From contig NZ_CP036291.1 in the NCBI RefSeq assembly GCF_007750855.1, forward strand, positions 3,224,001 through 3,288,000: a stretch of 64,000 bases of DNA. The letters are read 5' to 3'. Below, in pieces: positions 18,089 to 27,500 of this stretch. How positions within the stretch are numbered: the stretch's first letter is position 1; each line of letters begins with the position of its first letter. Position numbers and translations under genes: made by a program. The stretch is from Pirellulimonas nuda. Its GTDB lineage: Bacteria > Planctomycetota > Planctomycetia > Pirellulales > Lacipirellulaceae. The notes beneath the pieces are model-generated. The model saw nothing but the letters and a program-made list of their open reading frames with translations. It was not told the DNA's origin and ran no database searches.

Positions 18089-18805
18089 ATGCCGCTACCG
18101 CGAACGTCTGACTTCTCCCAACGGAAACAGACCTTGGAATCAGGTTCTTCCATTCAGCACGAGCCCGAGCCGTCCGCGAGGTCGCGCTGGTTTCATCGCG
18201 CCGCGGCGCTGGAGCCGGGGGCGATCGACCAACTGTTCACGCTCTACCGTCCGCTGATGTTGAAGCTGGCGAACGACCGGCTCCAGGGGCCGATCCGTCG
18301 CAAGGTCGCCCCCTCGGACGTGGTTCAGACGACGGTGATGAAGGCGCTCGAGGCGTTTCCGAAACAGCGGTTCGGCGGGAGGCGGCAGTTCGTCGCTTGG
18401 CTTCGGACGCTGCTGCGGAACGAGGCGATCGACGTGCAGCGTAGGTATTGCTGTTCACAGCGGCGTGACATCGCGCGCGAAACGCCCCTTTGCAACGCAG
18501 AGACCAAGGACTGGCTAGCGAGGATTTCCGCCAGTGTCTCCTGCGGTGGCGTGGGGGGGCTCGGGACAGAGACCAGCATCGACGCCTTGTTGGCCGCAAT
18601 GGACCGCCTGCCGGCGCACTACCGCCTGGTGCTCCGGCTGCGTTACTACGACCGTCTGCGTTTCGACGCCATCGCAGAGAAGCTCGAACGAAGCTCCAAC
18701 GCCACTCGGATGCTGCACCAACGGGCCCTAGCAAAGTTGTTGGCAGAGACATCGCGGGGGCTCGGACTCTCGCCGTCCGCCAGCCAGCCGGAGGTGAAGC
18801 GGTGA
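18089..18805 (+). CDS. ECF-type RNA polymerase sigma factor
   Basis: Sigma-70 family protein of 238 residues. Region 2 is visible at about 45-115: LFTLYRPLMLKLANDRLQG, KVAPSDVVQTTVMKALEAF, RRQFVAWLRTLLRNEAID. Region 4 lies at about 165-225: MDRLPAHYRLVLRLRYYDRL and LERSSNATRMLHQRALAKL, a helix-turn-helix reading the -35 element. The linker between regions is long, about 50 residues. It likely directs RNA polymerase to a small regulon, perhaps controlled by the adjacent kinase. Start is the ATG at 18089; a TTG nine codons upstream is in frame, and neither has a clear Shine-Dalgarno sequence. Its stop overlaps the kinase GTG start by 4 bases, implying translational coupling. Confidence 0.88.
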   Translation: MPLPRTSDFSQRKQTLESGSSIQHEPEPSARSRWFHRAAALEPGAIDQLFTLYRPLMLKLANDRLQGPIRRKVAPSDVVQTTVMKALEAFPKQRFGGRRQFVAWLRTLLRNEAIDVQRRYCCSQRRDIARETPLCNAETKDWLARISASVSCGGVGGLGTETSIDALLAAMDRLPAHYRLVLRLRYYDRLRFDAIAEKLERSSNATRMLHQRALAKLLAETSRGLGLSPSASQPEVKR

Positions 18806-21390
18806 GCACGCCTTCCGACGACACGCGGAACGAGGATCTTGCCGCGATCCGGCTCGCCCAACAGAGCATCGACGTGCAGAGCGGCGACCCACCTGACGAA
18901 CCGGGTATCGACCCTGCCACTGCGATCGAGGTAGCGCAGCTTGCCTCAGCCCTCGACGTGCTCGGCCGCTTTCAGGTCGGGGCGGCGCCGGCAGAACCAG
19001 GCGAGGCGTCTGACCCCCTTACGATAGGTCGGTTCGAGATCCTCGGCGAGCGGGGCCGTGGCGGGTTTGGCATCGTGCTGCAGGCGTTCGACCCCGGCCT
19101 GCAGCGCACCGTCGCCTTGAAGGTCCCCCGACCTGAGCGTCTCCTGGCCGGGCATCCAGCGGCCGATTTCATCCGCGAGGCCCAGCTCGCGGCGCGGCTC
19201 GATCACCCGGGGATCGTCCCGGTTTACGAAGCCCAGCAGCACGGCCCGGTGTGGTACATCGCGTCGGCCTACTGCGACGGGCCAACGCTTGGCGAGTGGC
19301 TCGAACACGATCCTTGTAAGGGACGGACGCGTCGCGCCGTGGTGGACATCCTTGCGCAGATCGCCGAAGCGGTTCAGTTTGCGCACACGCACGGGGTCCT
19401 CCACCTCGACCTCCAGCCCGAGAACGTGCTGCTGGACCTCGACCACCCCGGCTTCGCCCCGCGTGCGATGGTCAACGACTTCGGCCTGGCCGGCACCCTG
19501 GACGGCCCCTCTCCCGCCAAGCAGGGCCGCGTCGCGGGGACCCCGGCGTTCATGGCGCCCGAGCAACGCAGCGGCCACGCATCGCAAATCGGCGTAGCGA
19601 CCGATGTGTACGGATTGGGGGCGATACTTAACGTTGCGCTGCGTCAGTCGGAGGGCCCAGAACGCACAGGCGTGCCGCCGCTCGTGCGGGGAGGCGGCCC
19701 GGCGACCAGCCTGGTTTCGCGAGACCTGGAGGCGATTGCGGCAAGGTGTACGCAGACTGATCCGAACGAGCGTTACGGGTCGGCCGGCGAGGTTGCCGCC
19801 GATTTGCGCAGAGCGCTGCGTGGCGAAGAAGTCACCGCGCGGCCGCTAGGGGTTGTCGGATCGAAGTTGCGCGTGATCCGGAAGCGGCCCGCGGCTGTCG
19901 CGGTCGCCACGTTATCGGTCGCGGCGTTGATGGGAGGAGCAGTGCGGTGGGGCCAGCAAACAGAGGCCGTGCAGACGCCGGCGGCGCATCAAGTCGCAGT
20001 GCGGGGCGGCTCCGGTGCACTTCAACAGTCGCTGGTGAGCCTGTCGTCGATGGCGCTGGCCGGATCGCTTGCGCCCGGCCCCATCGCAGCAAGGCTTCCA
20101 ACGAGTGGTCTAGCCGACTCGATCTTGAGCGAACTGCGGGAATGGTCCGAATCGACCGGGTGCGACGAGGACGCCCGCAACGCACTTTGGATTGTCGAGC
20201 AGAACCTCGGGGGCTTGGGAGGCAGGCTCCCCGGTTCGGACCAAGAGTTTTGCGACGGCGTATCGGCGTGGGTAGAGGTGATCCGACAGAATCCAGCAGA
20301 ACCGCTTTGGCGCCGGGCGTTGGTAGTGCACTTGTTCGCCTACACCAGAGCCGCGAAGGGGGAGGATTGGCTCTGGTGGCGGGCAGAGTCTACCGCGGGT
20401 CTAAACGCCCTGCTAGGAAACCTCCGCGGTTTGCCTGAGCTGTACGCGATGGTGCTTGTAGAACATGCCCAGAACGAGATCTCCCAAAACCACCGCAGAC
20501 GCGCCCTGCCCTGCCTCGTTGCCGCGGCCGAGGTGCTCGGCTCACAAGAAGGCGCCGATGCTTCTACTGATCGTTGCTTGGTGATCGACGCCAACGCTCG
20601 CCTTGCGACGCTTGCGTGCAAGTTGAATCGTTACGATATCGCCGAGAACGCGGCCCAAACAGCCGTCTGCTTCGCGCAGGGTTCGCCCCCGCCGGCAGAG
20701 TGCAGCGAACGGATACGCACCGCGGCTTGCGCGGCCTATCGGGCCGAATCGCGGCTCCGCTGGCGCGACGGTTCGCCCGACGCGGCCCTCGCCGCCCTTG
20801 CATGTGCGGCCGCCTATCGTGAGGCCGCGCTTCAAGCGGACCCCGGGTCGATTGAGAAGCTTCTTTCGCTCTCTCTGCTTCACCACCGTGTGGGCAATCT
20901 GCACTTGCGGCACGGGGACGATGCGGGCGCTGCTGAGGCATTTCGACAAGAACTGGCCATCGTCAACCAGGGGCTCGCCGAACCACACAACGAGAACCCG
21001 TCGCTACTGCGCCGCCGCGCTCACGCAGGCAGGCTGCTGGCGACATGCCTTCAGGCTTCCGAGGACTCAGCCGGCGCGATCGCGGCGTTGGAGCAGGCGG
21101 TGCTGGATTTCGAGCGGGCCAAGCTGAACGCGGAAGTAGAACGCTCGGTATGGTTGGCGGCGGCGGAGGCCTGGCAGGACTTGGCGAGACTCTACCGAGA
21201 AGCGGAGCGCCCGCAAGAAGCCGCGGACGCTTACAGGTCTTCGATCGCGGTTGCCGCTCGCGGTGAGCGCTTGTTGGGGGGGCACAGCCAGCTATCTGAC
21301 ACGGCCGACCGCGGCCGGAGCGGACTGGCGCGCGTCGTGGCGGCGGACCAGGCGTCGCCCCTCCAGAGCGGAGCGGGTGTCGATTTGTAG
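18802..21390 (+). CDS. Membrane Ser/Thr protein kinase with TPR-like sensor
   Basis: PknB-like kinase of 862 residues. The kinase domain spans about 75-345 and keeps the Gly-rich loop (GERGRGGFGIV), VALK lysine, helix-C Glu (FIREAQLAARLDHPGIV), DFG (NDFGLAGTL) and the MAPEQ region. The catalytic loop reads HLDLQPENVLLD near residue 200 instead of HRDLKPEN: the catalytic Asp and the Asn stay, but Arg and Lys are replaced by Leu and Gln. One membrane segment follows at about 360-383, then an Ala-rich helical region (about 540-830) with TPR-like repeats, probably extracytoplasmic. Translation starts at GTG 18802, overlapping the sigma-factor stop (GTGA); the longer open frame runs backwards through the sigma gene and is not used. 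Pairing suggests the kinase tunes that sigma factor. Confidence 0.88.
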   Translation: MSTPSDDTRNEDLAAIRLAQQSIDVQSGDPPDEPGIDPATAIEVAQLASALDVLGRFQVGAAPAEPGEASDPLTIGRFEILGERGRGGFGIVLQAFDPGLQRTVALKVPRPERLLAGHPAADFIREAQLAARLDHPGIVPVYEAQQHGPVWYIASAYCDGPTLGEWLEHDPCKGRTRRAVVDILAQIAEAVQFAHTHGVLHLDLQPENVLLDLDHPGFAPRAMVNDFGLAGTLDGPSPAKQGRVAGTPAFMAPEQRSGHASQIGVATDVYGLGAILNVALRQSEGPERTGVPPLVRGGGPATSLVSRDLEAIAARCTQTDPNERYGSAGEVAADLRRALRGEEVTARPLGVVGSKLRVIRKRPAAVAVATLSVAALMGGAVRWGQQTEAVQTPAAHQVAVRGGSGALQQSLVSLSSMALAGSLAPGPIAARLPTSGLADSILSELREWSESTGCDEDARNALWIVEQNLGGLGGRLPGSDQEFCDGVSAWVEVIRQNPAEPLWRRALVVHLFAYTRAAKGEDWLWWRAESTAGLNALLGNLRGLPELYAMVLVEHAQNEISQNHRRRALPCLVAAAEVLGSQEGADASTDRCLVIDANARLATLACKLNRYDIAENAAQTAVCFAQGSPPPAECSERIRTAACAAYRAESRLRWRDGSPDAALAALACAAAYREAALQADPGSIEKLLSLSLLHHRVGNLHLRHGDDAGAAEAFRQELAIVNQGLAEPHNENPSLLRRRAHAGRLLATCLQASEDSAGAIAALEQAVLDFERAKLNAEVERSVWLAAAEAWQDLARLYREAERPQEAADAYRSSIAVAARGERLLGGHSQLSDTADRGRSGLARVVAADQASPLQSGAGVDL

Positions 21391-21523
21391 CAGCCCCGGC
21401 CCAGGCGAGGCCATGCTGGAGCGGACGTTTCGGACTTCTTGCGAACCGCCCGCGGCTAGGGCTTGGAGTGGCCGGTCGAGTCAGCAATCACTGTGAGCCG
21501 TCAAACTCGGACGGCTATCGGCA

Positions 21524-22054
21524 CTAACACGGTTCGATCGCGGCAGCCGGCGAATCATGTCGCGCAAAAAGAAATGAGAGTTCATCTCTCTGCAGCTCTT
21601 GGCGACATGCCTTGCGCCGGACGACGCCCGTCGCAGTGCGGGGCAAGGTCCCGGGCGCCACAAGGACGATCTGCTTTGGCGAGCCGCGCAGGGATTCGGG
21701 AAGCGCGTCGTGGATGCGATCGACAGTCTCATGAGCGACGGCCGAACACGGAAGGGCCGACGCCGGCAGCTCGACAAGCAGCACGAGCCACTCGGAGCCG
21801 TGGCGATCGGCAACAAAGCAGGCAACGGCGCATGGCGGGCCGAATCCCAAGGCGTCTGCAACGATGGTTTCGACCCTCTGCGGCGAGAGCCGCAGTCGGC
21901 GGATCGAACCGGCCCCGTGGAGAGAGCCCTCGGAGGAAGATAGGTCGCTCGGCCAAGGCTCCGGCGAGCTGGGCGTCATGCTGCTCATAGAAAGTGAGGA
22001 ATCGCGCAACGGCCATCGTCCGAGCGGAACGCGAGCCGCCCGGCTGTCCGCCAT
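21524..22054 (-). pseudogene. Degenerate C-terminal domain of a fatty-acyl-AMP ligase
   Basis: A 176-residue frame whose middle and end look like the C-terminal subdomain of long-chain fatty-acyl-AMP ligases: LRLSPQRVETIVADALG corresponds to the usual hinge block reading PQDIE, and GTLPRTATGVVRRKACRQE to the block normally reading SGK-x-x-R. The catalytic Lys of that block is replaced by Val, and the entire N-terminal adenylation domain (about 400 residues) is absent. The first 60 residues show no similarity I recognise. This is either a decayed gene tail or a small protein reusing the fold; I favour a remnant. No convincing ribosome site precedes the ATG. It lies between the kinase and the AI-2E permease, unrelated to either. 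Confidence 0.5.
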
Positions 22055-22375
22055 CAGGAATTAAGGAGGGGGATCGGCTTCGGTATTCGCCGTCGACTCG
22101 TGGCCTTCGGAGGGGCCCGTAGGCCGATCCACCCCCTTACTGCCTGAAACTTGGCGCACCCGGCGGGGCCTGGTCCGCTCTTCCCCTACCCGCATAGACG
22201 CAGACCTTTCAGGAATGTAACGCGGGAAAACGACCGATCTTCGAATTCGTGGAGGCTGGCATTGAGTGCGGCAGTCCGCATCCTGGGCCCCTGTCTCAAG
22301 CACCGGTGACGTCGCCCCGGGTTGCGGCGACCGCGGGCGACTTGCCACCCGACCCGGCACGTCGTCCCCGCAGCG
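22055..22375. other. Gap without a recognised gene
   Basis: About 320 bases between the AI-2E permease stop and the acyl-ligase remnant. The translations seen on either strand lack domain features. If a full ligase once existed here, its missing N-terminal part is no longer readable. Confidence 0.4.
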
Positions 22376-23470
22376 TCAGGCGACGCGGCTGCCAACCGAC
22401 AGGGCGGTCAAGTCGCCGGCCAACAGGCGTGCGACCGGTTCGGTCCGCTCGATACGCTGCAGGACCCCTTTGAGCGCGGCGGTCATCGGCACCGCCAGGA
22501 GCATCCCGACAAAGCCCCAGATGGCGTACCACACCATCAGAGAAAGCAGCACGACGATCGGGTGCAGGTCGAACGAAGAGCCCATCATGCGCGGCTCGAC
22601 GATGTTGCCGCCGACTAGTTGCACGCCGCACGACAAGACGCTGGCGGCGATCATAGACGCGAGGCTGAGGTCCGGGTGCAGCCAGATAAGCGGTAGGGGC
22701 AGAACGCACGTCGCCAAGGGGCCAAAGTTGGGGATGTAGTTCAGCAGAAAGGTGAGCATCCCCAGCAACAGCGCCAGCGGCACCTGAAAAAGGGCGAGCA
22801 CCATCCATACAGCCACCCCGGTGCCGACGGAGATGACGGTCTTCAGCACGATATACTCGCGCAGCTTGCCTTCGACCATTCGCCACAGCTCGCTGTCTTG
22901 GTTGGCGGACTGGCTTGCCCCCAGCAGCAGGAAGAGCATGTAGATCAGCACGACACCGAGCGATCCGAAGAGCGACACCATGCCGCCGAGCAGCCAGTCT
23001 TGAGCCGTCTTCGCCCCCCGGCGGGCGGCGAGCTGCAGTCGGTTAAGGCTGGTCTTGTCCTCGTCGCCATCGGCCGGCGGCAGAAGATTAAATCGATCGG
23101 CGAAAGTCGCAAGCTGCTTGGCCGCCGCGGCGGCGCGGCGTTGGTAGGCATCGTTGGTGGCGAGCTGATCGATCGATGAAGCGACCGCGCCGCCGAGCGC
23201 CAACAGCAGAACCAGCCCCAGCAAGAACGCGGCGGCGACCGCGGCGATCCGGCTCGGCAGCAGGCTACGCTGCAGCAGATCGAGGATCGGCTTCAGCCCT
23301 ACAGTAAAAAAGAGGGCCACGACGAACGGGACGAGCACCGGGCGGAGGAGATATAGCAGGACGCCGACCGTGGCCGCGGCCAGCACCGAGAGACATCGGC
23401 CCTGCCAGCGGAGCTCGGCAACTACCGCCTCCATCCCTGCCGCTTCTGCCGGCTCGTACTCATTCTTCAC
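22376..23470 (-). CDS. AI-2E family transporter (PerM/TqsA-like)
   Basis: Integral membrane protein of 364 residues with about eight membrane helices. Visible family marks are the paired N-terminal helices (LYLLRPVLVPFVVALFFTVG) followed by LKPILDLLQR, a soluble central part (about 110-180), and the conserved segment LNYIPNFGPLATCVLPLPLI followed by GGNIVEPRMMGSSFDLHPI, which is the most diagnostic block. Members export small molecules or act as Na+/H+ antiporters, and autoinducer-2 export is only one documented role. A GTG start at 23470 is preferred because GGGAGAG lies 9 bases upstream; an ATG 12 codons later has no such site. Confidence 0.88.
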   Translation of the reverse strand: MKNEYEPAEAAGMEAVVAELRWQGRCLSVLAAATVGVLLYLLRPVLVPFVVALFFTVGLKPILDLLQRSLLPSRIAAVAAAFLLGLVLLLALGGAVASSIDQLATNDAYQRRAAAAAKQLATFADRFNLLPPADGDEDKTSLNRLQLAARRGAKTAQDWLLGGMVSLFGSLGVVLIYMLFLLLGASQSANQDSELWRMVEGKLREYIVLKTVISVGTGVAVWMVLALFQVPLALLLGMLTFLLNYIPNFGPLATCVLPLPLIWLHPDLSLASMIAASVLSCGVQLVGGNIVEPRMMGSSFDLHPIVVLLSLMVWYAIWGFVGMLLAVPMTAALKGVLQRIERTEPVARLLAGDLTALSVGSRVA

Positions 23471-24556
23471 GCGCTGATGCTCTCCCTGGGTTGCTCGGCT
23501 TGCACCGGCTCGCCTGCCGACTGCTGCCGCAACTCGCCAACTATACTGAGGCCGTACGCGAACCGCCACCGAGATCGACTCAGAGGATCTTCGCCTGGTC
23601 CGCTAGGAACGTTGGGCCCAAGAGGCCGGCGAGCGAGGACGTTTGAGTTCCGCTGACGATCTCTCGGCCGACCCCTAAGCCGGCCCGAGTCTCGCGAGCC
23701 GCACGACCAATCTGCGTCACGACGCGTCGCCCCCCGGTGATTGCTTCGCTGTGGAAGCCGTCCGGATCTACGCTCGCAAGGAAGAGAAAGCCGACGACTA
23801 AGCCCCCGGCGGCGACGTCGCTCGCGTACCCGCGGCGCGGAGCGCCTCGGCATCGCCAAGCATTCGCAAAGAATAAAATACTTGACTATTCCTGGAAGGC
23901 CTTGTACCGTCACAAACTGTTGCAGGGCTAATCAATTCATTGCTCGTCGTCCCTGCCGCAGATCGCCTCGCCCCCGTCAATCACCCACAGGTTTGCGGGT
24001 GCGAGAACTTGTGCACGATGGCTAAGGTTGGCCGAGTCTTATCAGATCGGAGCGTGACGCGATGGAGGGCAGACTTTGCCGCACCCAGACCTGCATGAAG
24101 CACGGTTCGCATCGTCCAGCGTCTGGACGGGAAGAGCGAAGGCTCTGCCAGATGCACGGTACGGCGGGGCTCCCGACGGACGAGGCGCCCCTTGACCCGA
24201 CCGTCAAGACATCGAGGTCGCTCCGCAATCGTGACGGGAGAGTCGAGCGTTGCGGCGAGTCGATGGCTCGGGGGCGGCGTGTTGCGTGTGACTCCATCAG
24301 ACCTTGGACTGCGGGATGGCCCGAACTCGTCGGATTTCGGCGCCGGGGAAGGGAGATTGTGAGCGGTGGCGGTCCTCGTTCTGGACCGCTGTACGCCATG
24401 TCTGTCTCCGATCTCGGGGCGTCTCCTCCAGAATGGTCTCGAAATCCGGTGCGGATGCCTGAGCATCGGGTCCGCCGACGGGCCCAATGAGCTCGGCCAC
24501 CTTGTCCCTCAAGTAACTTATCTCAGATCACTCATCCCACTCCGCAGGTGCCCTCG
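23471..24556. other. 1.1-kb gap upstream of giant surface protein
   Basis: No supported gene. Frames of up to 168 codons exist, but their translations are Arg/Ser/Pro-rich and without domain or signal features. A locally AT-rich patch at about 23868-23895 may hold a promoter. The downstream half is probably leader and control region of the gene starting at 24557. Confidence 0.45.
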
Positions 24557-27500
24557 ATGTCTCGCCGCTCGCGCCATCGTTCATTGCGATTCACGCTCAC
24601 TCAAAAAGCCCCAGTTGAGCGTACGCGTCAGAGGCGGCGACTATTCGAGCCTCTAGAACTGCGGCATATGTTGGCGGGCGACGGGCTGGTCGGTCCCTAC
24701 CTCGATCCGCAAGAGCCCAGCAGTTTGGCGGGCGCCCCTGCCGACGCCGCCAATGTGGGCGTCGCCACGCTAGAGCCGGCCGCGGCGATTCAATCGGGCG
24801 AGTTGCGTCTGTGGCACAAGTTGACGCTCGACTTCGAGGGGCCGCAGACCAGCGAGGGAGCGAGCAACAACCCGTTTATGAACTACCGGTTGGACGTGAC
24901 GTTTACCCACCAACAGTCGGGGCAAACCTACGTCGTGCCCGGATACTACGCCGCGGACGGCAACGCGGGCAACACGCACGCCACGAGCGGAAACATCTGG
25001 AGGGTCCACTTTGCCCCCGACCTGCTCGGCGAATGGAGCTACGCAGCGTCCTTCCGTGCGGGCGCCAACGTGGCGGTCAACAGCAATCCGTTGGCGGGCG
25101 CATCGGCCGGGTTCTTCGACGGAGAAGGGGGTACGTTCACCATCATTGAGACTGACAAGACCGGGATCGACCTGCGCGGCAAGGGGCGCCTGGAGTACGT
25201 CGGCGAGCACTACTTGCAGTTCGCCGGAACGGGCGAGTACTTCCTCAAGCAGGGGCCAGACGCGCCAGAGAACCTGCTTGCGTACAGCGACTTCGACGGC
25301 AACTTCAAGTCTGACGGCCAGAAGGACAACCTGGTCAAGGACTATCAACCCCACGTTCAGGATTGGAACGTCGGGGATCCGACGTGGGACAGCGAAGACG
25401 CGGGGACGGCGCAGGACAACGGCAAGGGGCTCATCGGCGCCGTAAACTACTTGGCGTCCGAAGGTCAGAACGCCTTCTCTTTCCTGACCATGAACATCAA
25501 CGGCGATGATCAGAACGTTTTCCCGTACACAGACTACAACGAACGACTGCGGATCGACGTGTCGAAGCTCGACCAGTGGGAGAAGGTCTTTGAGCACGGT
25601 GACCACATGGGGATGTACCTGCACTTCAAGACGCAGGAAACGGAGAACGATCAACTGCTCGATGGGGGCGCGCTGGGTAACGAGCGGAAGTTGTACTACC
25701 GTGAGCTGATCGCACGTTTTAGTCATCACTTGGCGTTGAACTGGAACCTGGGCGAAGAAAACACGAACACGACGCAGCAACGGAAGGATTTTGCCCAATT
25801 CTTCTACGACAACGATCCGTATCGTCACAACGTGGTGATCCACACGTATCCGGGGCAGCACAACAGCGTCTACACCCCGCTTCTGGGGAACGCCTCGAAG
25901 CTTACCGGCGCGTCGATCCAGACCGGCAACTCAAACTTTGCCGACGTGCACGGCGCAGTGACCACTTGGGTGACCAACTCGGCGAACGCCGGCAAGAAGT
26001 GGGTGGTTGCGGTCGACGAGCCCGGCGACGCGCAGCACGCGATCCAACCCGATTACGACGCCGGCAACACCCACGTCGACGGCCGCAAGAACGCCCTATG
26101 GGGGACGCTGATGGGGGGCGGAGCGGGCAACGAGTGGTACTTCGGCTACGCTCACGACCACTCCGATCTGTCCCTGAACGATTTCCGCAGCCGCGATCAG
26201 TGGTGGGACTACACCCGCTACGCGCTAGAGTTCTTCAATGACAATGACATCCCGTTCTGGGAGATGCAAAACGACGACGGCATTTCTTCCGCTAGCAACG
26301 ACTACGGCTTCTACAAGCCGGGCGAGGTGTACGTCGCTTACCTCAAGAACGGCGGCACCACCAACATCAACTTGGCGGCCGCCTCGGGCCAACTGGAGGT
26401 GAAGTGGTTCGACCCGCGCAACGGCGGCGAACTGCAGAACGGCTCGGTGACTTCTGTCGCCGGCGGCGCCTCCCGCGGCGTCGGCCAGGCGCCCAACAGC
26501 ACGGGGCAGGACTGGGTGGTTCTGGTCCGCGTGCCGCTGATCGAAGATCAGGGTCCCTTCCAGGACGTCCCGCTCGCGATCGCCGACGGCGCGATCATCC
26601 AGTTTGAGAACTACGATGTCGGGGGAGAAGGCAAGGCCTACCACGACTCTGACACGATTTCTCAGGGCAACCACTCTCGCGGTGGCGGCGTCGACGGCGG
26701 ACCCGCGGAAGGCGCTTCAGGCGAACGCATCGGCTGGACCGTCGACGGCGAATGGCTGGAGTACACGGTTGATCCGGTCGCCGGAACGTACTACGCGTCG
26801 ATCCGCTACGCGTCGGGCGCCGCGACCGTCGGCGACGTTCGGCTGCTGATCGGCGACGGCCCCGATGGCGAGAACTTCACGGAACTGGGGACGTTTGACC
26901 TCCAGAACACGGGGGGCTGGACCGATTGGGATTTCGTCACCCTGCCGGGCGTCACCCTCCCCGCAGGTGAGGGCTTGGTGCTCCGGGCCGAGATCATCGG
27001 GGGCGGTTTTGACCTCGACTTTATCGAGTTCACCACCGACGCGCCCGTGAACTCGCCGCCGGTCGTTGCGATCGACGACGTGACCCAGGTGATCGAGGGG
27101 AGTGGCGGCGCGAATGTACACCAGGAGCAGAACGGCTTGGTGGTAATCGAGGTAGAGAACACCACCTCCGACCTCGGCCTGTGGAACGAGGAGTCCTCCT
27201 ACGCCAACTTCACCGGCGACGGATACTTGCAGTTTACCGGAAACAACCCTTCGAGTGGCCCGCCCAATTCGCCGCTGGAGTACCGCTTCAAGATCAACCA
27301 GTCAGGGCTGTACTACTTGCATATGTACGTCGCGCGCGACACCACGCATGGCCAGGCAAGCGACCTCAGCAACGACGCTTACGTACGCGTCGAGGGAGAC
27401 TACAACGCCGGCCCGAACCCTGGAAACAGCCACGGAGACGACGCTCCGCTCAGCATGCTGATGAGCGACACAAAGTTCTTTGGCGGAAACGCGAACGCCT

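Noticed and set aside
18490..18801. N-terminal extension of the kinase frame
   Set aside because: Runs through the sigma-factor gene in a different phase; the GTG overlap at 18802 fits much better.
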